Assembly: GCA_002162685.1 (NCBI GenBank) | Contig: MAAQ01000013.1 | Span: 434,001-498,000, forward strand | From: Flavobacteriales bacterium 33_180_T64 | Lineage (GTDB): Bacteria > Bacteroidota > Bacteroidia > Flavobacteriales > Flavobacteriaceae | Direction of reading: 5' to 3' | Length of the DNA stretch: 64,000 nt | Shown: piece after piece, positions 24,491-33,581 of the stretch | Position numbering within the stretch: the first letter of the stretch is position 1 | Layout of the letters: the number at the start of each line of letters is the position of its first letter | The notes under the pieces: generated by a model | Told to the model about the DNA's origin: nothing | The model's database searches: none | The model's input: the letters and a program-made list of their open reading frames with translations, nothing else | Position numbers and translations under genes: made by a program

Positions 24491-25546
24491 TTAGTTTGTT
24501 TTTTGTTGAAAAATCATTTCACGTGGAACTCTTTTATTCATAATATTAAACCATAATGGCGGAATCATGGCTAGCACCATTGAGGTTGGATAACCAAAGG
24601 GCATTTGCGGGCTCTCATCATAACAATTTAATGTCTGATATTTTTTTGTCGATTTGAAATGATGATCACTATGTCTTGTCAACTCGTAGAGCACAATTCT
24701 TCCAATGATATGGTTAGAGTTCCAAGAGTGTATTTCTTTAACGCGTTCATAACGACCAGATTTTGTTTTAAGTCTTAGTAGTCCGTAATGCTCAATATAA
24801 TTTACGGTTTCAAGGAGTAAAAAACCAATCACAGCAGAAGCAAAAACAAAAAGGAGCCCGATAGTTCCATAACTAAAAAAGACAATTCCCAAATACCCAA
24901 TTTGAAATATAGCATACCAAAGCATGTCATTTTTTATTGAAAAGAAGTCTTGATTAGTGTTTTTTAATAGTTTTTTCTGAATACTCCATGACTTCATATA
25001 TTGTCTAAAAATAGAGGTAAACCAAAATGAATATACACTTTGATTATATCGTGCAGTTGCAGGATCTTCAGGTGTGGCCGCATGTAAATGATGTCCAAAA
25101 TTATGCTCGATATAAAAATGCATGTATAATGAAGGTAATAATAATATTTTACCAATAAAACGCTCATTAGTTGTTTGCCTGTGTCCTAATTCGTGGGCAA
25201 CGTTAATACCATTAACCCCTAAGACAATACCAACCGAAATCATCATTCCTACCAATTCATAGGTTTCAATTGTTAGATGTGTTGCTTGATATATTCCAAA
25301 GATTACCAATCCATAAACAATAGGTAGATTAAGATAAAGTAACCAATCAAAAATCGTTTGTTTTAGTTTTTTAGTGGCATCTTCCGAAGTTGTATTTTTG
25401 GTGTCTAAAGGAAAGATGACTTCTAAAACAGGGATTAAGACAAAAGCATAAATAGGAGTGAGGTAAACAAATGGGCCTTTTAAATACAAGCCTATAAAAG
25501 CAACAATTGGGATTGAAAAAGCAGCAAGATATTTAAGATCTTTCAT
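24491..25546 (-). CDS. AlkB-type non-heme diiron monooxygenase
   Basis: This 351-residue integral membrane enzyme belongs to the alkane 1-monooxygenase / fatty-acid desaturase superfamily. It has about six hydrophobic segments and all the His boxes: HELGHR (118-123), EHNFGHHLH (147-155), NYIEHYGL (249-256, the AlkB signature) and RHSDHH (291-296). The known family hydroxylates terminal carbons of medium-chain alkanes with rubredoxin as electron donor. No rubredoxin gene is adjacent, so the true substrate, alkane or lipid, is open. The start is the ATG at 25546. The gene is monocistronic and diverges from the DUF4175 gene. A degenerate parS-like site overlaps its 3' end (24515-24530). Confidence 0.9.
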   Translation of the reverse strand: MKDLKYLAAFSIPIVAFIGLYLKGPFVYLTPIYAFVLIPVLEVIFPLDTKNTTSEDATKKLKQTIFDWLLYLNLPIVYGLVIFGIYQATHLTIETYELVGMMISVGIVLGVNGINVAHELGHRQTTNERFIGKILLLPSLYMHFYIEHNFGHHLHAATPEDPATARYNQSVYSFWFTSIFRQYMKSWSIQKKLLKNTNQDFFSIKNDMLWYAIFQIGYLGIVFFSYGTIGLLFVFASAVIGFLLLETVNYIEHYGLLRLKTKSGRYERVKEIHSWNSNHIIGRIVLYELTRHSDHHFKSTKKYQTLNCYDESPQMPFGYPTSMVLAMIPPLWFNIMNKRVPREMIFQQKTN

Positions 25547-25732
25547 TGATTTATTTTTAATTTGTTCTTTTATAAAGAGAAATGTGTTTTGTTTTTCTTT
25601 TAAAAGTTAAAAAACCACAGCATATAAGTTGAACTATAAATTAACACAACTCCTCGAAATTAACAGAATCTTACCAAATTTAGGCATTTGTCGTTTAAAA
25701 TAAAATTGTAGATTAGTGAGTTAAATGTGACT

Positions 25733-28700
25733 ATGGTAAGTAATTTTCAAAACATACAAGGCAAATTAGAGCAATTTATCAAGCGTTATTATACGAATGA
25801 GTTGCTTAAAGGTGCGATTTTATTTTTTGCAATAGGACTTTTATACCTTATTGTAACCTTACTTATTGAATATTTTTTATGGCTAAACCCAACTGCTAGA
25901 ACGATTTTATTTTGGTTGTTTATTGTTGTAGAAATAGCATTGTTTTCTAAGTTTATAGCAATTCCATTGGCAAAATTATTCAAACTTCAAAAAGGAATTA
26001 ATTATGAAGAAGCGTCGCAAATTATAGGAAATCATTTTCCCGAAGTAAACGATAAGTTACTCAATGTGCTTCAGCTTAATGGAAATAATTCGCAGTCTGA
26101 ATTATTAGCGGCTAGTATTGAGCAAAAATCATCCGAATTACGTCCTATTCCATTCAAATTAGCAATTAACTTTAATAAAAACACTAAATATCTTAAATAT
26201 GCAGCCATTCCTGTTGCTATTTTATTGTTGTCATTTTTAACAGGAAAAATTAATTGGTTTAGCGATAGTTATGAGCGTGTGGTAAATTATAATACAGCTT
26301 ATGAACCACCTGCGCCATTTCAGTTTTTTGTGATTAATGAAGATTTAAATGCTATAGAAAACAAAGATTTCAAAATTATCGTGAGTACAGCAGGAGAGGT
26401 TGTTCCTGAAAATGCTCAGATACACTTTAATAACCAATCGTTTTTTATGCAACAAACGTCTCCAGGGCAGTTTGAATTTATGTTTACGCAACCTAAAGAC
26501 CCATTATCGTTTAGCTTGTCAGCTAATGATGTTGTATCAAAAAATTATACTTTAGATATTATAGAAGTACCAACATTAGTTAATTTTGAAATGGTTCTTG
26601 ATTATCCTGCTTACACAAAAAAACAGGATGAAATATTAAAGAGCACGGGAAATTCTACAATTCCTGAGGGCACAAATGTGACATGGAAAGTACATGCTAA
26701 ATCAACAGACAATGTAACATTTTATTCAAAAGACACTTTAGATTTTGAGTCTATTTCCTTAGGGCAATTTAAAGCCTCAAAACGTATTTATACTAATACA
26801 GATTACAGTATTAGTACAAGTAATAAACAGCTAAAAGATTATGAAAACCTTGCGTTTTCAATCAATGTTATTAAAGATAATTATCCAGAAATGAATGTGA
26901 AGATGGAAAAAGACTCTTTAGATAATCAAACACTCTATTTTTTTGGTCAAGTAAGTGATGACTATGGGTTAAGTAAATTACAATTAGTATACTACCCTAG
27001 TAATAATCCAGAGGATAAATCTTATGAGATTATGAGTGTTTCCAAATCAAACTTTGATGAGTTTATAAGTGCGTTTCCAAATCAATTAAATTTAGAAGAT
27101 GGTATAAACTACGAGCTTTATTTTCAAGTTTTCGATAATGATGCTTTACATCGTTATAAGAGTTCAAAAAGTTCTGTTTTTAGTTATAGAAAATTGACAA
27201 AAGAAGAAGAGGAACAAAAACAATTACAAGAGCAAAATGAAACGATAGAAGATATTAGTAAAACGTTTGATAAACTTAAAGACCAAGACAAAGAATTAAA
27301 AGAATTATCAAAAAATCAAAAGGAAAAAAAAGAACTCAATTTTAATGATAAGAAGAAGTTTGAAAATTTTATAAAGCGCCAGAAAGAGCAGGAGCAACTC
27401 ATGAAAAACTTTAACAAAAAGCTGAAAGAGAATATTGAGGAGTTTCAAAATGAAGATAAAGAAAAAGACCAATTTAAAGAAGATTTACAAAAACGTTTAG
27501 AGGAAAATGAACAACAACTTAAACAGGATGAAAAACTGCTTGATGAGTTGGAGAAAATGAAAGATAAAATCAATAAGGAAGAGTTTACTCAAAAACTTGA
27601 TGAATTGGCTAAGCAGAATAAAAATAAGGAGAAAAGTTTAAAACAACTTTTAGAATTAACAAAGCGATTTTATGTAGCAAAAAAGGCTGAAAAACTAATG
27701 AAAGATTTAGAGAATTTAGCAGATGAACAAGAGAAGCTTTCAGAAGAAACTAAAGAAAACAATACAAAAGAAGAGCAAGAGAAACTCAATGAAAAATTTG
27801 AAGAGTTTCAAAAGCAAATGGAAGATCTTGAAAAGGAAAATAAAGCACTTAAGAAACCAATGGATTTACCTCAAGACAAACCAACAGAGGAATCTATAAA
27901 GCAAGATCAAAAAGAAGCAACAGATGCTTTAGAAGACCAAAAAGAACAAGACCAAAAAGAAAGTCAAGAACAAGAGAATCAAGCCCCTCAGGAGGAACAA
28001 GAAAACCAAGAACCTCAAAGCCCACAAGAAGGACAACAGAAAGCAAAGAAAAAGCAGAAACAAGCAGCTAAAAAAATGAAGCAAATGGCTCAGCAAATGG
28101 CTCAAGGAATGGCTATGGGTGGCGGCGAGCAAATGCAAGAAGATATTGATGTTCTTAGACAAATACTTGACAATTTAGTATTGTTTTCTTTTGATCAGGA
28201 AAATTTAATGAACCAGTTTAAAAGTATTGAAGTTAATCATAATGAATATGGTAAGTTTTTACGCAAACAAAATAATCTAAGAGAACACTTTGAGCATATT
28301 GATGATAGTCTTTTTTCGTTATCATTAAGGCAACCTGCCATTTCTGAGCGCGTTAATACCCAAATCACTAATGTGTTTTATAATATAGATAAATCTTTAG
28401 GTCAACTATCTGAAAATCAAATATATCAAGGAATTTCTTCGCAACAATATACCATTACATCTACTAATGAATTAGCGAGTTTTTTGAGCGATGTATTGGA
28501 TAATATGAATATGCAAATGAATCCATCTATGGGCCAGGGACAGGGTCAAGGCGATCAATTACCAGATATTATTATGAGCCAAGAAGCGCTTAATAAGAAG
28601 ATGGAAGAGGGTATGAAAAAGGGAGAGAAAGGCAAGAAACCTAAAGATGGAGAAAAGGGAGAAAAAGGTGAAGGACAAAAAGAAGAGGAGGGTGAAAATG

Positions 28701-29203
28701 GAAAATCTAAAGGAGGAGATGAAGGCAAAGAGGGCAAAGAAGGAAAAAAAGAAGGAAATGGCGATGGAGAAGGTCAGGGCGAAAGTGAAATGCAAAAAGG
28801 AGAACTTTATGAAATTTACCAGAAACAACAACAACTTCGTCAAGCTTTAGAAAAAAGATTAGGCAAAGAAGGAAAGAGAGGTTTAGGAGGCGAGTTATTA
28901 AAACAAATGGAAGAGATTGAGTTAGATTTAATAAATAAAGGATTTACCAATCAGACATTACAAAAGATGATGGATTTACAACATCAACTACTTAAGTTGG
29001 AAAACGCAACATTTATGCAAGGGCAAGATAATAAGCGTAAATCTGAAACCAATACTAAACCATATGATAATGCGGTTCCTAATCAAATACCTAAAGCTAA
29101 AGAATATTTTAATACTACTGAGATTTTAAATCGTCAAGCACTACCTTTGCAGCAAGTTTATAAAAAGAAAGTTCAAGAGTATTTCAAAAAGGTAAATGAT
29201 TAG
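25733..29203 (+). CDS. DUF4175 family large membrane protein
   Basis: The protein (1156 residues from the ATG at 25733; a GTG at 25727 would add two) has membrane segments at about 25-48, 56-80 and 150-168. A beta-rich presumably periplasmic region follows (about 180-480). The rest is mainly coiled coil and low-complexity sequence: a Lys/Glu/Gln-rich stretch (about 490-790), a Met/Gln/Gly segment, a Gly/Lys/Glu-rich repeat-like run (about 955-1025) and a final helical part. This is the DUF4175 arrangement of Bacteroidota; its function is unknown. Its last eight bases overlap the ybeY start, and mnmG follows, so it probably belongs to one transcript with them. The low-complexity part gives long purine-rich DNA on the plus strand. 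Confidence 0.9.
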   Translation: MVSNFQNIQGKLEQFIKRYYTNELLKGAILFFAIGLLYLIVTLLIEYFLWLNPTARTILFWLFIVVEIALFSKFIAIPLAKLFKLQKGINYEEASQIIGNHFPEVNDKLLNVLQLNGNNSQSELLAASIEQKSSELRPIPFKLAINFNKNTKYLKYAAIPVAILLLSFLTGKINWFSDSYERVVNYNTAYEPPAPFQFFVINEDLNAIENKDFKIIVSTAGEVVPENAQIHFNNQSFFMQQTSPGQFEFMFTQPKDPLSFSLSANDVVSKNYTLDIIEVPTLVNFEMVLDYPAYTKKQDEILKSTGNSTIPEGTNVTWKVHAKSTDNVTFYSKDTLDFESISLGQFKASKRIYTNTDYSISTSNKQLKDYENLAFSINVIKDNYPEMNVKMEKDSLDNQTLYFFGQVSDDYGLSKLQLVYYPSNNPEDKSYEIMSVSKSNFDEFISAFPNQLNLEDGINYELYFQVFDNDALHRYKSSKSSVFSYRKLTKEEEEQKQLQEQNETIEDISKTFDKLKDQDKELKELSKNQKEKKELNFNDKKKFENFIKRQKEQEQLMKNFNKKLKENIEEFQNEDKEKDQFKEDLQKRLEENEQQLKQDEKLLDELEKMKDKINKEEFTQKLDELAKQNKNKEKSLKQLLELTKRFYVAKKAEKLMKDLENLADEQEKLSEETKENNTKEEQEKLNEKFEEFQKQMEDLEKENKALKKPMDLPQDKPTEESIKQDQKEATDALEDQKEQDQKESQEQENQAPQEEQENQEPQSPQEGQQKAKKKQKQAAKKMKQMAQQMAQGMAMGGGEQMQEDIDVLRQILDNLVLFSFDQENLMNQFKSIEVNHNEYGKFLRKQNNLREHFEHIDDSLFSLSLRQPAISERVNTQITNVFYNIDKSLGQLSENQIYQGISSQQYTITSTNELASFLSDVLDNMNMQMNPSMGQGQGQGDQLPDIIMSQEALNKKMEEGMKKGEKGKKPKDGEKGEKGEGQKEEEGENGKSKGGDEGKEGKEGKKEGNGDGEGQGESEMQKGELYEIYQKQQQLRQALEKRLGKEGKRGLGGELLKQMEEIELDLINKGFTNQTLQKMMDLQHQLLKLENATFMQGQDNKRKSETNTKPYDNAVPNQIPKAKEYFNTTEILNRQALPLQQVYKKKVQEYFKKVND

Positions 29204-29606
29204 TTTTAACTACGAGACCGATTTTAAATTGGATGCTGAATCAAAAATTTCAGCATGGATATCGAAGACAATATCTACAGAAAACTGTAAAGAAGGAGAG
29301 GTTAATTATATCTTTTGTGATGATGATTATCTACATAAAATAAATGTAGAATTTCTAGATCATGATAGCTTAACTGATATTATTAGTTTTGATTATTCTA
29401 TAGGAAAAGAGCTACACGGAGATGTTTATATTTCCATTGAACGTGTTGTTGATAATGCTAAAGATTTTAATGTTGAGTTTTTTGAAGAGTTGCATCGTGT
29501 CATTATTCATGGTCTACTTCATTATTGTGGTTACAAAGACAAAACAGAAGAAGATGCAAAACTAATGAGGGCAAAAGAAAATCACTACTTAACTACGCTT
29601 TATTAG
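29196..29606 (+). CDS. ybeY: Endoribonuclease YbeY (rRNA maturation factor)
   Basis: This metal-dependent RNase takes part in 16S rRNA 3'-end maturation and ribosome quality control. The 136-residue protein carries the core motif IIHGLLHYCGYKDKTEED (103-120). In E. coli YbeY three His of HxxxHxxxxxH bind zinc; here His105 and His109 are kept but the third position is Asp115 (GYKD). To my memory this change is common in Bacteroidota, and Asp can serve as a ligand. The upstream half with DDDYLHKINVEFLDHDSLTDIISFDY (about 42-67) is also typical. The ATG overlaps the end of the DUF4175 gene by eight bases, indicating translational coupling. mnmG follows after 100 bases. Confidence 0.95.
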   Translation: MISFNYETDFKLDAESKISAWISKTISTENCKEGEVNYIFCDDDYLHKINVEFLDHDSLTDIISFDYSIGKELHGDVYISIERVVDNAKDFNVEFFEELHRVIIHGLLHYCGYKDKTEEDAKLMRAKENHYLTTLY

Positions 29607-29623
29607 TATATTAGTATTTCACG

Positions 29624-29631
29624 TATATTTG
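29624..29631 (+). promoter_or_regulatory. Putative -7 box for mnmG
   Basis: TATATTTG matches TAnnTTTG 76 bases before the mnmG start codon; no TTG lies at the usual -33 distance. If used, the parS site at 29679 would lie in the transcribed leader. Confidence 0.4.
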
Positions 29632-29678
29632 TAAATTAATTTCTTGAGAACAAGAACTTCAGTAATAAAACAGATTAA

Positions 29679-29694
29679 TGTTCCACGTGGAACA
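29679..29694. other. parS site (ParB-binding centromere-like site)
   Basis: TGTTCCACGTGGAACA is a perfect 16-base palindrome. It matches the well-known bacterial parS consensus TGTTNCACGTGAAACA at all but one position, and is the symmetrical variant used in Pseudomonas. It lies in the gap between ybeY and mnmG. parS sites load ParB for chromosome segregation and cluster near the replication origin. Confidence 0.85.
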
Positions 29695-29706
29695 ATACAG
29701 TAAATT

Positions 29707-31578
29707 ATGTTCAACGAAGTATATGATGTCATAGTTGTTGGTGCTGGCCATGCAGGAAGTGAAGCAGCTGCTGCAGCCGCTAATATGGGTAGTAAAACAT
29801 TACTCATCACAATGAATTTACAAAACATTGCGCAAATGTCATGCAATCCTGCTATGGGTGGAATTGCTAAAGGGCAAATCGTAAGAGAAATTGATGCGCT
29901 TGGCGGTTATAGCGGAATAGTAAGTGACACCTCTGCGATTCAATTTAAAATGCTTAACAAGTCTAAAGGACCAGCAATGTGGAGCCCTAGAGTTCAAAGT
30001 GATCGTATGCGTTTTGCTGAAGATTGGAGATTGCTTTTGGAACAAACTAAGAATTTAGATTTCTATCAAGATATGGTTTCTAGCTTAATTGTAGAAAACT
30101 ATAAAGTTGTTGGAGTAAAAACGTCTCTAGGAATTGAGATAAAAGCAAAAACAGTAGTGCTTACTAATGGGACATTTCTTAATGGATTAATCCATATAGG
30201 AGATAAGAATTTTGGCGGAGGACGAGCAGGAGAAAGAGCAGCAACTGGAATTACTGAACAGCTCATTACTCTAGGTTTTGATTCTGGTCGAATGAAAACA
30301 GGTACGCCTCCAAGGGTTGATGGTAGATCTTTAGATTATTCTAAAATGATAGAACAGCCAGGTGATGTTCAGCCAGAAAAATTTTCATATTTAGAACGTA
30401 TTAAACCATTAACTGAACAGCGTTCTTGCCACATGACTTATACGAGTACTGAGGTTCATGATTTACTTCGTGAAGGCTTTGATCGTTCACCAATGTTTAA
30501 TGGTAGAATTCAAAGTACCGGACCAAGATATTGTCCTTCTATTGAGGATAAGATTAATCGCTTTGCAGATAAAGACAGGCACCAATTATTTGTAGAACCA
30601 GAAGGGTGGAATACCGTTGAGGTTTATGTTAATGGATTTTCAACTTCATTACCTGAAGAGGTTCAATTTAAAGCCTTAAAATCTGTGGTTGGTTTTGAAA
30701 ATGTAAAGTTTTTTAGACCTGGATACGCTATAGAATATGATTATTTTCCACCCACACAATTAAAGCATACATTAGAAACTAAGTTAGTTGATGGTTTGTT
30801 TTTTGCAGGTCAAATTAACGGAACGACAGGTTATGAAGAAGCTGCGTCTCAAGGGTTAATGGCAGGAATAAATGCCGCGCTTAAAGTTCAAGAAGAGGAG
30901 GCTTTTATTTTGAAACGAAATGAAGCATATATTGGTGTTTTGGTTGATGATTTAATTACTAAAGGAACAGAAGAGCCTTATAGAATGTTTACCTCTCGTG
31001 CAGAATATAGAACCTTATTACGACAAGATAATGCTGATTTTAGATTAACTCCAAAAGGTTACGATTTAGGTTTAGCTAGTGAAAAGCGTCTTAGAAGAAT
31101 GGAAAAAAAACAATCTCAATCTGATAATTTTGTAAGCTTTTTTAGAGAAACCAGTGTTAAGCCTGAAGACGCAAACCCGGTATTAGAATCTAAGAACTCA
31201 GCATTAGTTAAACAATCTGATAAGATGTTTAAATTGTATTCTAGACCTAATATTACTTCAGAAGATATGCGACGCTTTGAATCTGTGGAAAATTATATTC
31301 AAGAACATAATTTAGATCGAGAAGTTATAGAGCAAACCGAAATACAGATTAAATATTCTGGTTATATTGAAAAGGAGAAAAATAATGCAGATAAACTAAA
31401 TAGGCTAGAAGGTGTGAAAATCCCTTCTGATTTTGATTATACAAAATTAAAATCCATGAGCACAGAAGCTATTCAAAAGTTAAGCAAGATTCAACCAGCG
31501 ACTATTTCACAAGCGTCAAGAATTAGTGGTGTTTCGCCCGCAGATGTTTCTGTATTATTAGTTTATTTAGGAAGATAG
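29707..31578 (+). CDS. mnmG: tRNA uridine 5-carboxymethylaminomethyl modification enzyme MnmG
   Basis: With MnmE this FAD protein adds the carboxymethylaminomethyl group to U34 of several tRNAs. The 623-residue length is standard. The FAD-binding motif VGAGHAGSEAA lies at 11-21. Other family blocks are QMSCNPAMGGIAKGQIVREIDALGG (about 43-67), GDKNFGGGRAGE (about 164-175), TGTPPRVDGRSLDY (about 199-212) with the substrate site, and CPSIEDKI (about 278-285) with its conserved Cys. The C-terminal helical domain that contacts MnmE spans about 540-620. In many bacteria this gene (gidA) lies near the origin; here perfect parS sites lie at both its ends. mnmE is not in the window. Confidence 0.97.
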   Translation: MFNEVYDVIVVGAGHAGSEAAAAAANMGSKTLLITMNLQNIAQMSCNPAMGGIAKGQIVREIDALGGYSGIVSDTSAIQFKMLNKSKGPAMWSPRVQSDRMRFAEDWRLLLEQTKNLDFYQDMVSSLIVENYKVVGVKTSLGIEIKAKTVVLTNGTFLNGLIHIGDKNFGGGRAGERAATGITEQLITLGFDSGRMKTGTPPRVDGRSLDYSKMIEQPGDVQPEKFSYLERIKPLTEQRSCHMTYTSTEVHDLLREGFDRSPMFNGRIQSTGPRYCPSIEDKINRFADKDRHQLFVEPEGWNTVEVYVNGFSTSLPEEVQFKALKSVVGFENVKFFRPGYAIEYDYFPPTQLKHTLETKLVDGLFFAGQINGTTGYEEAASQGLMAGINAALKVQEEEAFILKRNEAYIGVLVDDLITKGTEEPYRMFTSRAEYRTLLRQDNADFRLTPKGYDLGLASEKRLRRMEKKQSQSDNFVSFFRETSVKPEDANPVLESKNSALVKQSDKMFKLYSRPNITSEDMRRFESVENYIQEHNLDREVIEQTEIQIKYSGYIEKEKNNADKLNRLEGVKIPSDFDYTKLKSMSTEAIQKLSKIQPATISQASRISGVSPADVSVLLVYLGR

Positions 31579-31595
31579 AACACACTAATTTTAAA

Positions 31596-32495
31596 ATGTT
31601 CCACGTGAAACATTTTAATAACAAAGCCCTATTTGTGATCAATAAAAGTAAAGACAATATCTATTTAAGTGTTAAAGATCATTCTGTATCAGGAGAAGAA
31701 TTCCAGTTGATTTATAATAAGGAATTAGAGATGCTAGAAACATACCCTCACCCTTCAGAAGATAAATTAGGAGATTATTACGAAAGTGAAAATTATATTT
31801 CCCATACAGATGGAAAGCGAAATTTATTTGAAAAGGTTTACCATGTTGTGAAATCTATGGCTTTAAAACGTAAATTAAAGCTTATTAATTCTTTCCATTC
31901 AGAAGAAAAAAAATTATTAGATGTTGGTTGTGGTACTGGAGATTTTTTAAAAATAGCTTTGGATCATAACTGGAGTGTTTCCGGAATTGAACCAAATGAA
32001 AATGCAAGATTAATTGCAAATCAAAAAACGAATAATTCTGTTTTTAATATTGAACATTTATCAAAACTTGAAGCTCATAGTTTTGATGTTATAACGCTTT
32101 GGCATGTTCTTGAGCACCTCCCAAAACTAGAAGAACATATTTCTGTCTTTGAATCACTTTTAAAACCTAATGGACGATTGATTATTGCGGTTCCTAATTT
32201 TAAAAGTTATGATGCTAAGCACTATAAAAATTTCTGGGCCGCTTATGATGTGCCTAGACATTTGTGGCATTTTTCTCAAATGTCAATTTCTAAACTGGTA
32301 CAACAGAAATCTATGAGTGTCGTGAAAACAGTTCCTATGATTTTTGATGGGTATTATGTGTCTTTACTTTCTGAAAAGTATAAGAATGGTTTTATGAATC
32401 CTATAAAATCTTTTTTAGTTGGTTTTAAATCTAATATGAAAGCAAAGCGCTCTGGAGAGTACTCATCACTAATATATGTGATAAAAAAGGACTAA
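31596..32495 (+). CDS. Class I SAM-dependent methyltransferase
   Basis: The 299-residue protein has the Rossmann-like methyltransferase core: motif I LLDVGCGTGDFLKIA (about 108-122), an acidic loop GIEPNENA (about 131-138), and HVLEHLPKLEEH (about 171-182), followed by LLKPNGRLIIAVPN (about 190-203). The first 80 residues, with SVKDHSVSGEEFQLIYNKELEMLETYPHPS, resemble Bacteroidota proteins annotated only as methyltransferases; the substrate is unknown. The start codon is part of a parS site, so the first six residues (MFHVKH) are dictated by that DNA element. A later start is possible, for example the GTG at 31635. It lies 18 bases after mnmG and is probably co-transcribed. Confidence 0.87.
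   Translation: MFHVKHFNNKALFVINKSKDNIYLSVKDHSVSGEEFQLIYNKELEMLETYPHPSEDKLGDYYESENYISHTDGKRNLFEKVYHVVKSMALKRKLKLINSFHSEEKKLLDVGCGTGDFLKIALDHNWSVSGIEPNENARLIANQKTNNSVFNIEHLSKLEAHSFDVITLWHVLEHLPKLEEHISVFESLLKPNGRLIIAVPNFKSYDAKHYKNFWAAYDVPRHLWHFSQMSISKLVQQKSMSVVKTVPMIFDGYYVSLLSEKYKNGFMNPIKSFLVGFKSNMKAKRSGEYSSLIYVIKKD
31597..31612. other. parS site overlapping a gene start
   Basis: TGTTCCACGTGAAACA matches the parS consensus TGTTNCACGTGAAACA exactly. It begins at the second base of the annotated ATG of the methyltransferase gene. It lies 1918 bases after the first site, on the other side of mnmG. Confidence 0.88.
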
Positions 32496-32656
32496 AACCC
32501 GTTTTTAAGCGATTTAAGACCCTCGCGCCTTTAGTGTCTTACGATTCTGTTTCGAAAACATTAAGAGTTGCTTAGCGTGTTTTAGATCCATCTATTTTAA
32601 ATAGATTTTCAGAATGCCTTTCCTGAAAAGTATAAAGAACACTTATAGTTGTCTTT

Positions 32657-32690
32657 TTTGTTAAAAAAATAATTCACTTTCATACATTTG
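32657..32690 (+). promoter_or_regulatory. Putative promoter of the OmpH-like gene
   Basis: TTTG (32657-32660) and TACATTTG (32683-32690) are 22 bases apart, at the long end of the accepted range. The leader would be about 17 bases. Upstream, 32496-32650 holds only short inverted repeats (for example ATCTATTT with AAATAGAT at 32590-32606). Confidence 0.5.
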
Positions 32691-32713
32691 CAAAAAATAA
32701 ATAAAACTTAAAA

Positions 32714-33232
32714 ATGAAAAAAATAGTAACTGTGCTTTCTTTAGCCCTTGTTTTGGCATCATGTCAAGAACAACAAAAAATTGCTTTTATCGATAATGGA
32801 GAGGTTATAAATAAATATCAAGAAAAAATTGATATTGAGGCAAAATATAAATTGAAAGATGAAGATTTTAAAAAACGCGCAGATAGTATTGGGAAAGCGT
32901 TTCAATTAGAAGCTCAAGATTTTCAAATTAATGGCGCTAAATTATCTCAAAAAGAACAGCAAGAGCAGTATCAAGCTTTAGGTCAAAAGCAACAATTGTT
33001 ACAACAACAATTACAGATGGAACAACAAAACTTAACACAAGCGTTTAACGTTGAAATTGATTCTGTGATTAGTCATATGAAAACATTTGTTTCAAGTTAT
33101 GGAAAGACTAATGGTTATAGTTTTATTTTAGGAAAAAATGAAGCAGGAAGTGTTATGTATGGCACTGAAAGTAATGATATTACACAAACTATAATAGATG
33201 CTATTAATGCTGATAATAAAAGCAAAGAATAA
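32714..33232 (+). CDS. OmpH/Skp-family lipoprotein chaperone
   Basis: The 172-residue protein starts with a lipoprotein signal (MKKIVTVLSLALVLASCQEQ; lipobox LASC, Cys17). It continues with the OmpH/Skp pattern: KIAFIDNGEVINKYQE (about 22-37), a long Gln/Glu/Lys-rich coiled coil (about 40-120) with repeated QQQ, and the C-terminal strand part YSFILGKNEAGSVMYGTESNDITQTII. Skp is a soluble periplasmic trimer that holds outer-membrane proteins; here a lipid anchor is predicted, as in a number of Bacteroidota relatives. No bamA is adjacent, unlike many bacteria. It has its own promoter and terminator, so it forms a single-gene unit. Confidence 0.88.
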   Translation: MKKIVTVLSLALVLASCQEQQKIAFIDNGEVINKYQEKIDIEAKYKLKDEDFKKRADSIGKAFQLEAQDFQINGAKLSQKEQQEQYQALGQKQQLLQQQLQMEQQNLTQAFNVEIDSVISHMKTFVSSYGKTNGYSFILGKNEAGSVMYGTESNDITQTIIDAINADNKSKE

Positions 33233-33265
33233 TTTCAAATATCTGATTATTAGTTTGTTAAAACA

Positions 33266-33295
33266 AAAGAGAGGTGTTATTCACCTCTCTTTCTA
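33266..33295 (+). terminator. Rho-independent terminator after the OmpH-like gene
   Basis: AAAGAGAGGTG (33266-33276) pairs with CACCTCTCTTT (33282-33292) over a five-base loop. The T run is short and interrupted by one C. It lies 33 bases after the stop codon. The rest of the gap to 33581 shows nothing recognisable apart from AT-rich sequence. Confidence 0.8.
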
Positions 33296-33581
33296 TTTAA
33301 AAAAGGAGTTCTAATTCATAACAATTTTTCCAACTTAAAATCTATTTCCTTTTTTAACTAAAAACTAATTTGTAATGCAGTATAAATGTATTTAACCATG
33401 TATCGTTAGTGGTACATCTTTAGATCATTTTCATTAACTTAATCTGTTATTGAATGTATAAAACAACTTAGAAAAGAAACACCCTACCTTTTTATGCTTT
33501 TTAAATGCAATATTTTTTTTTGAGTAGAGTTAATGACTCTTAGATTATAAAATAAAATGATCAAATTAATTATTCGTTTTA

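Noticed and set aside
27929-28843. Several frames of 60-94 codons rich in Leu/Phe/Ser on the minus strand
   Set aside because: Complement of the low-complexity Lys/Glu region of the DUF4175 gene, which automatically gives such sequences.
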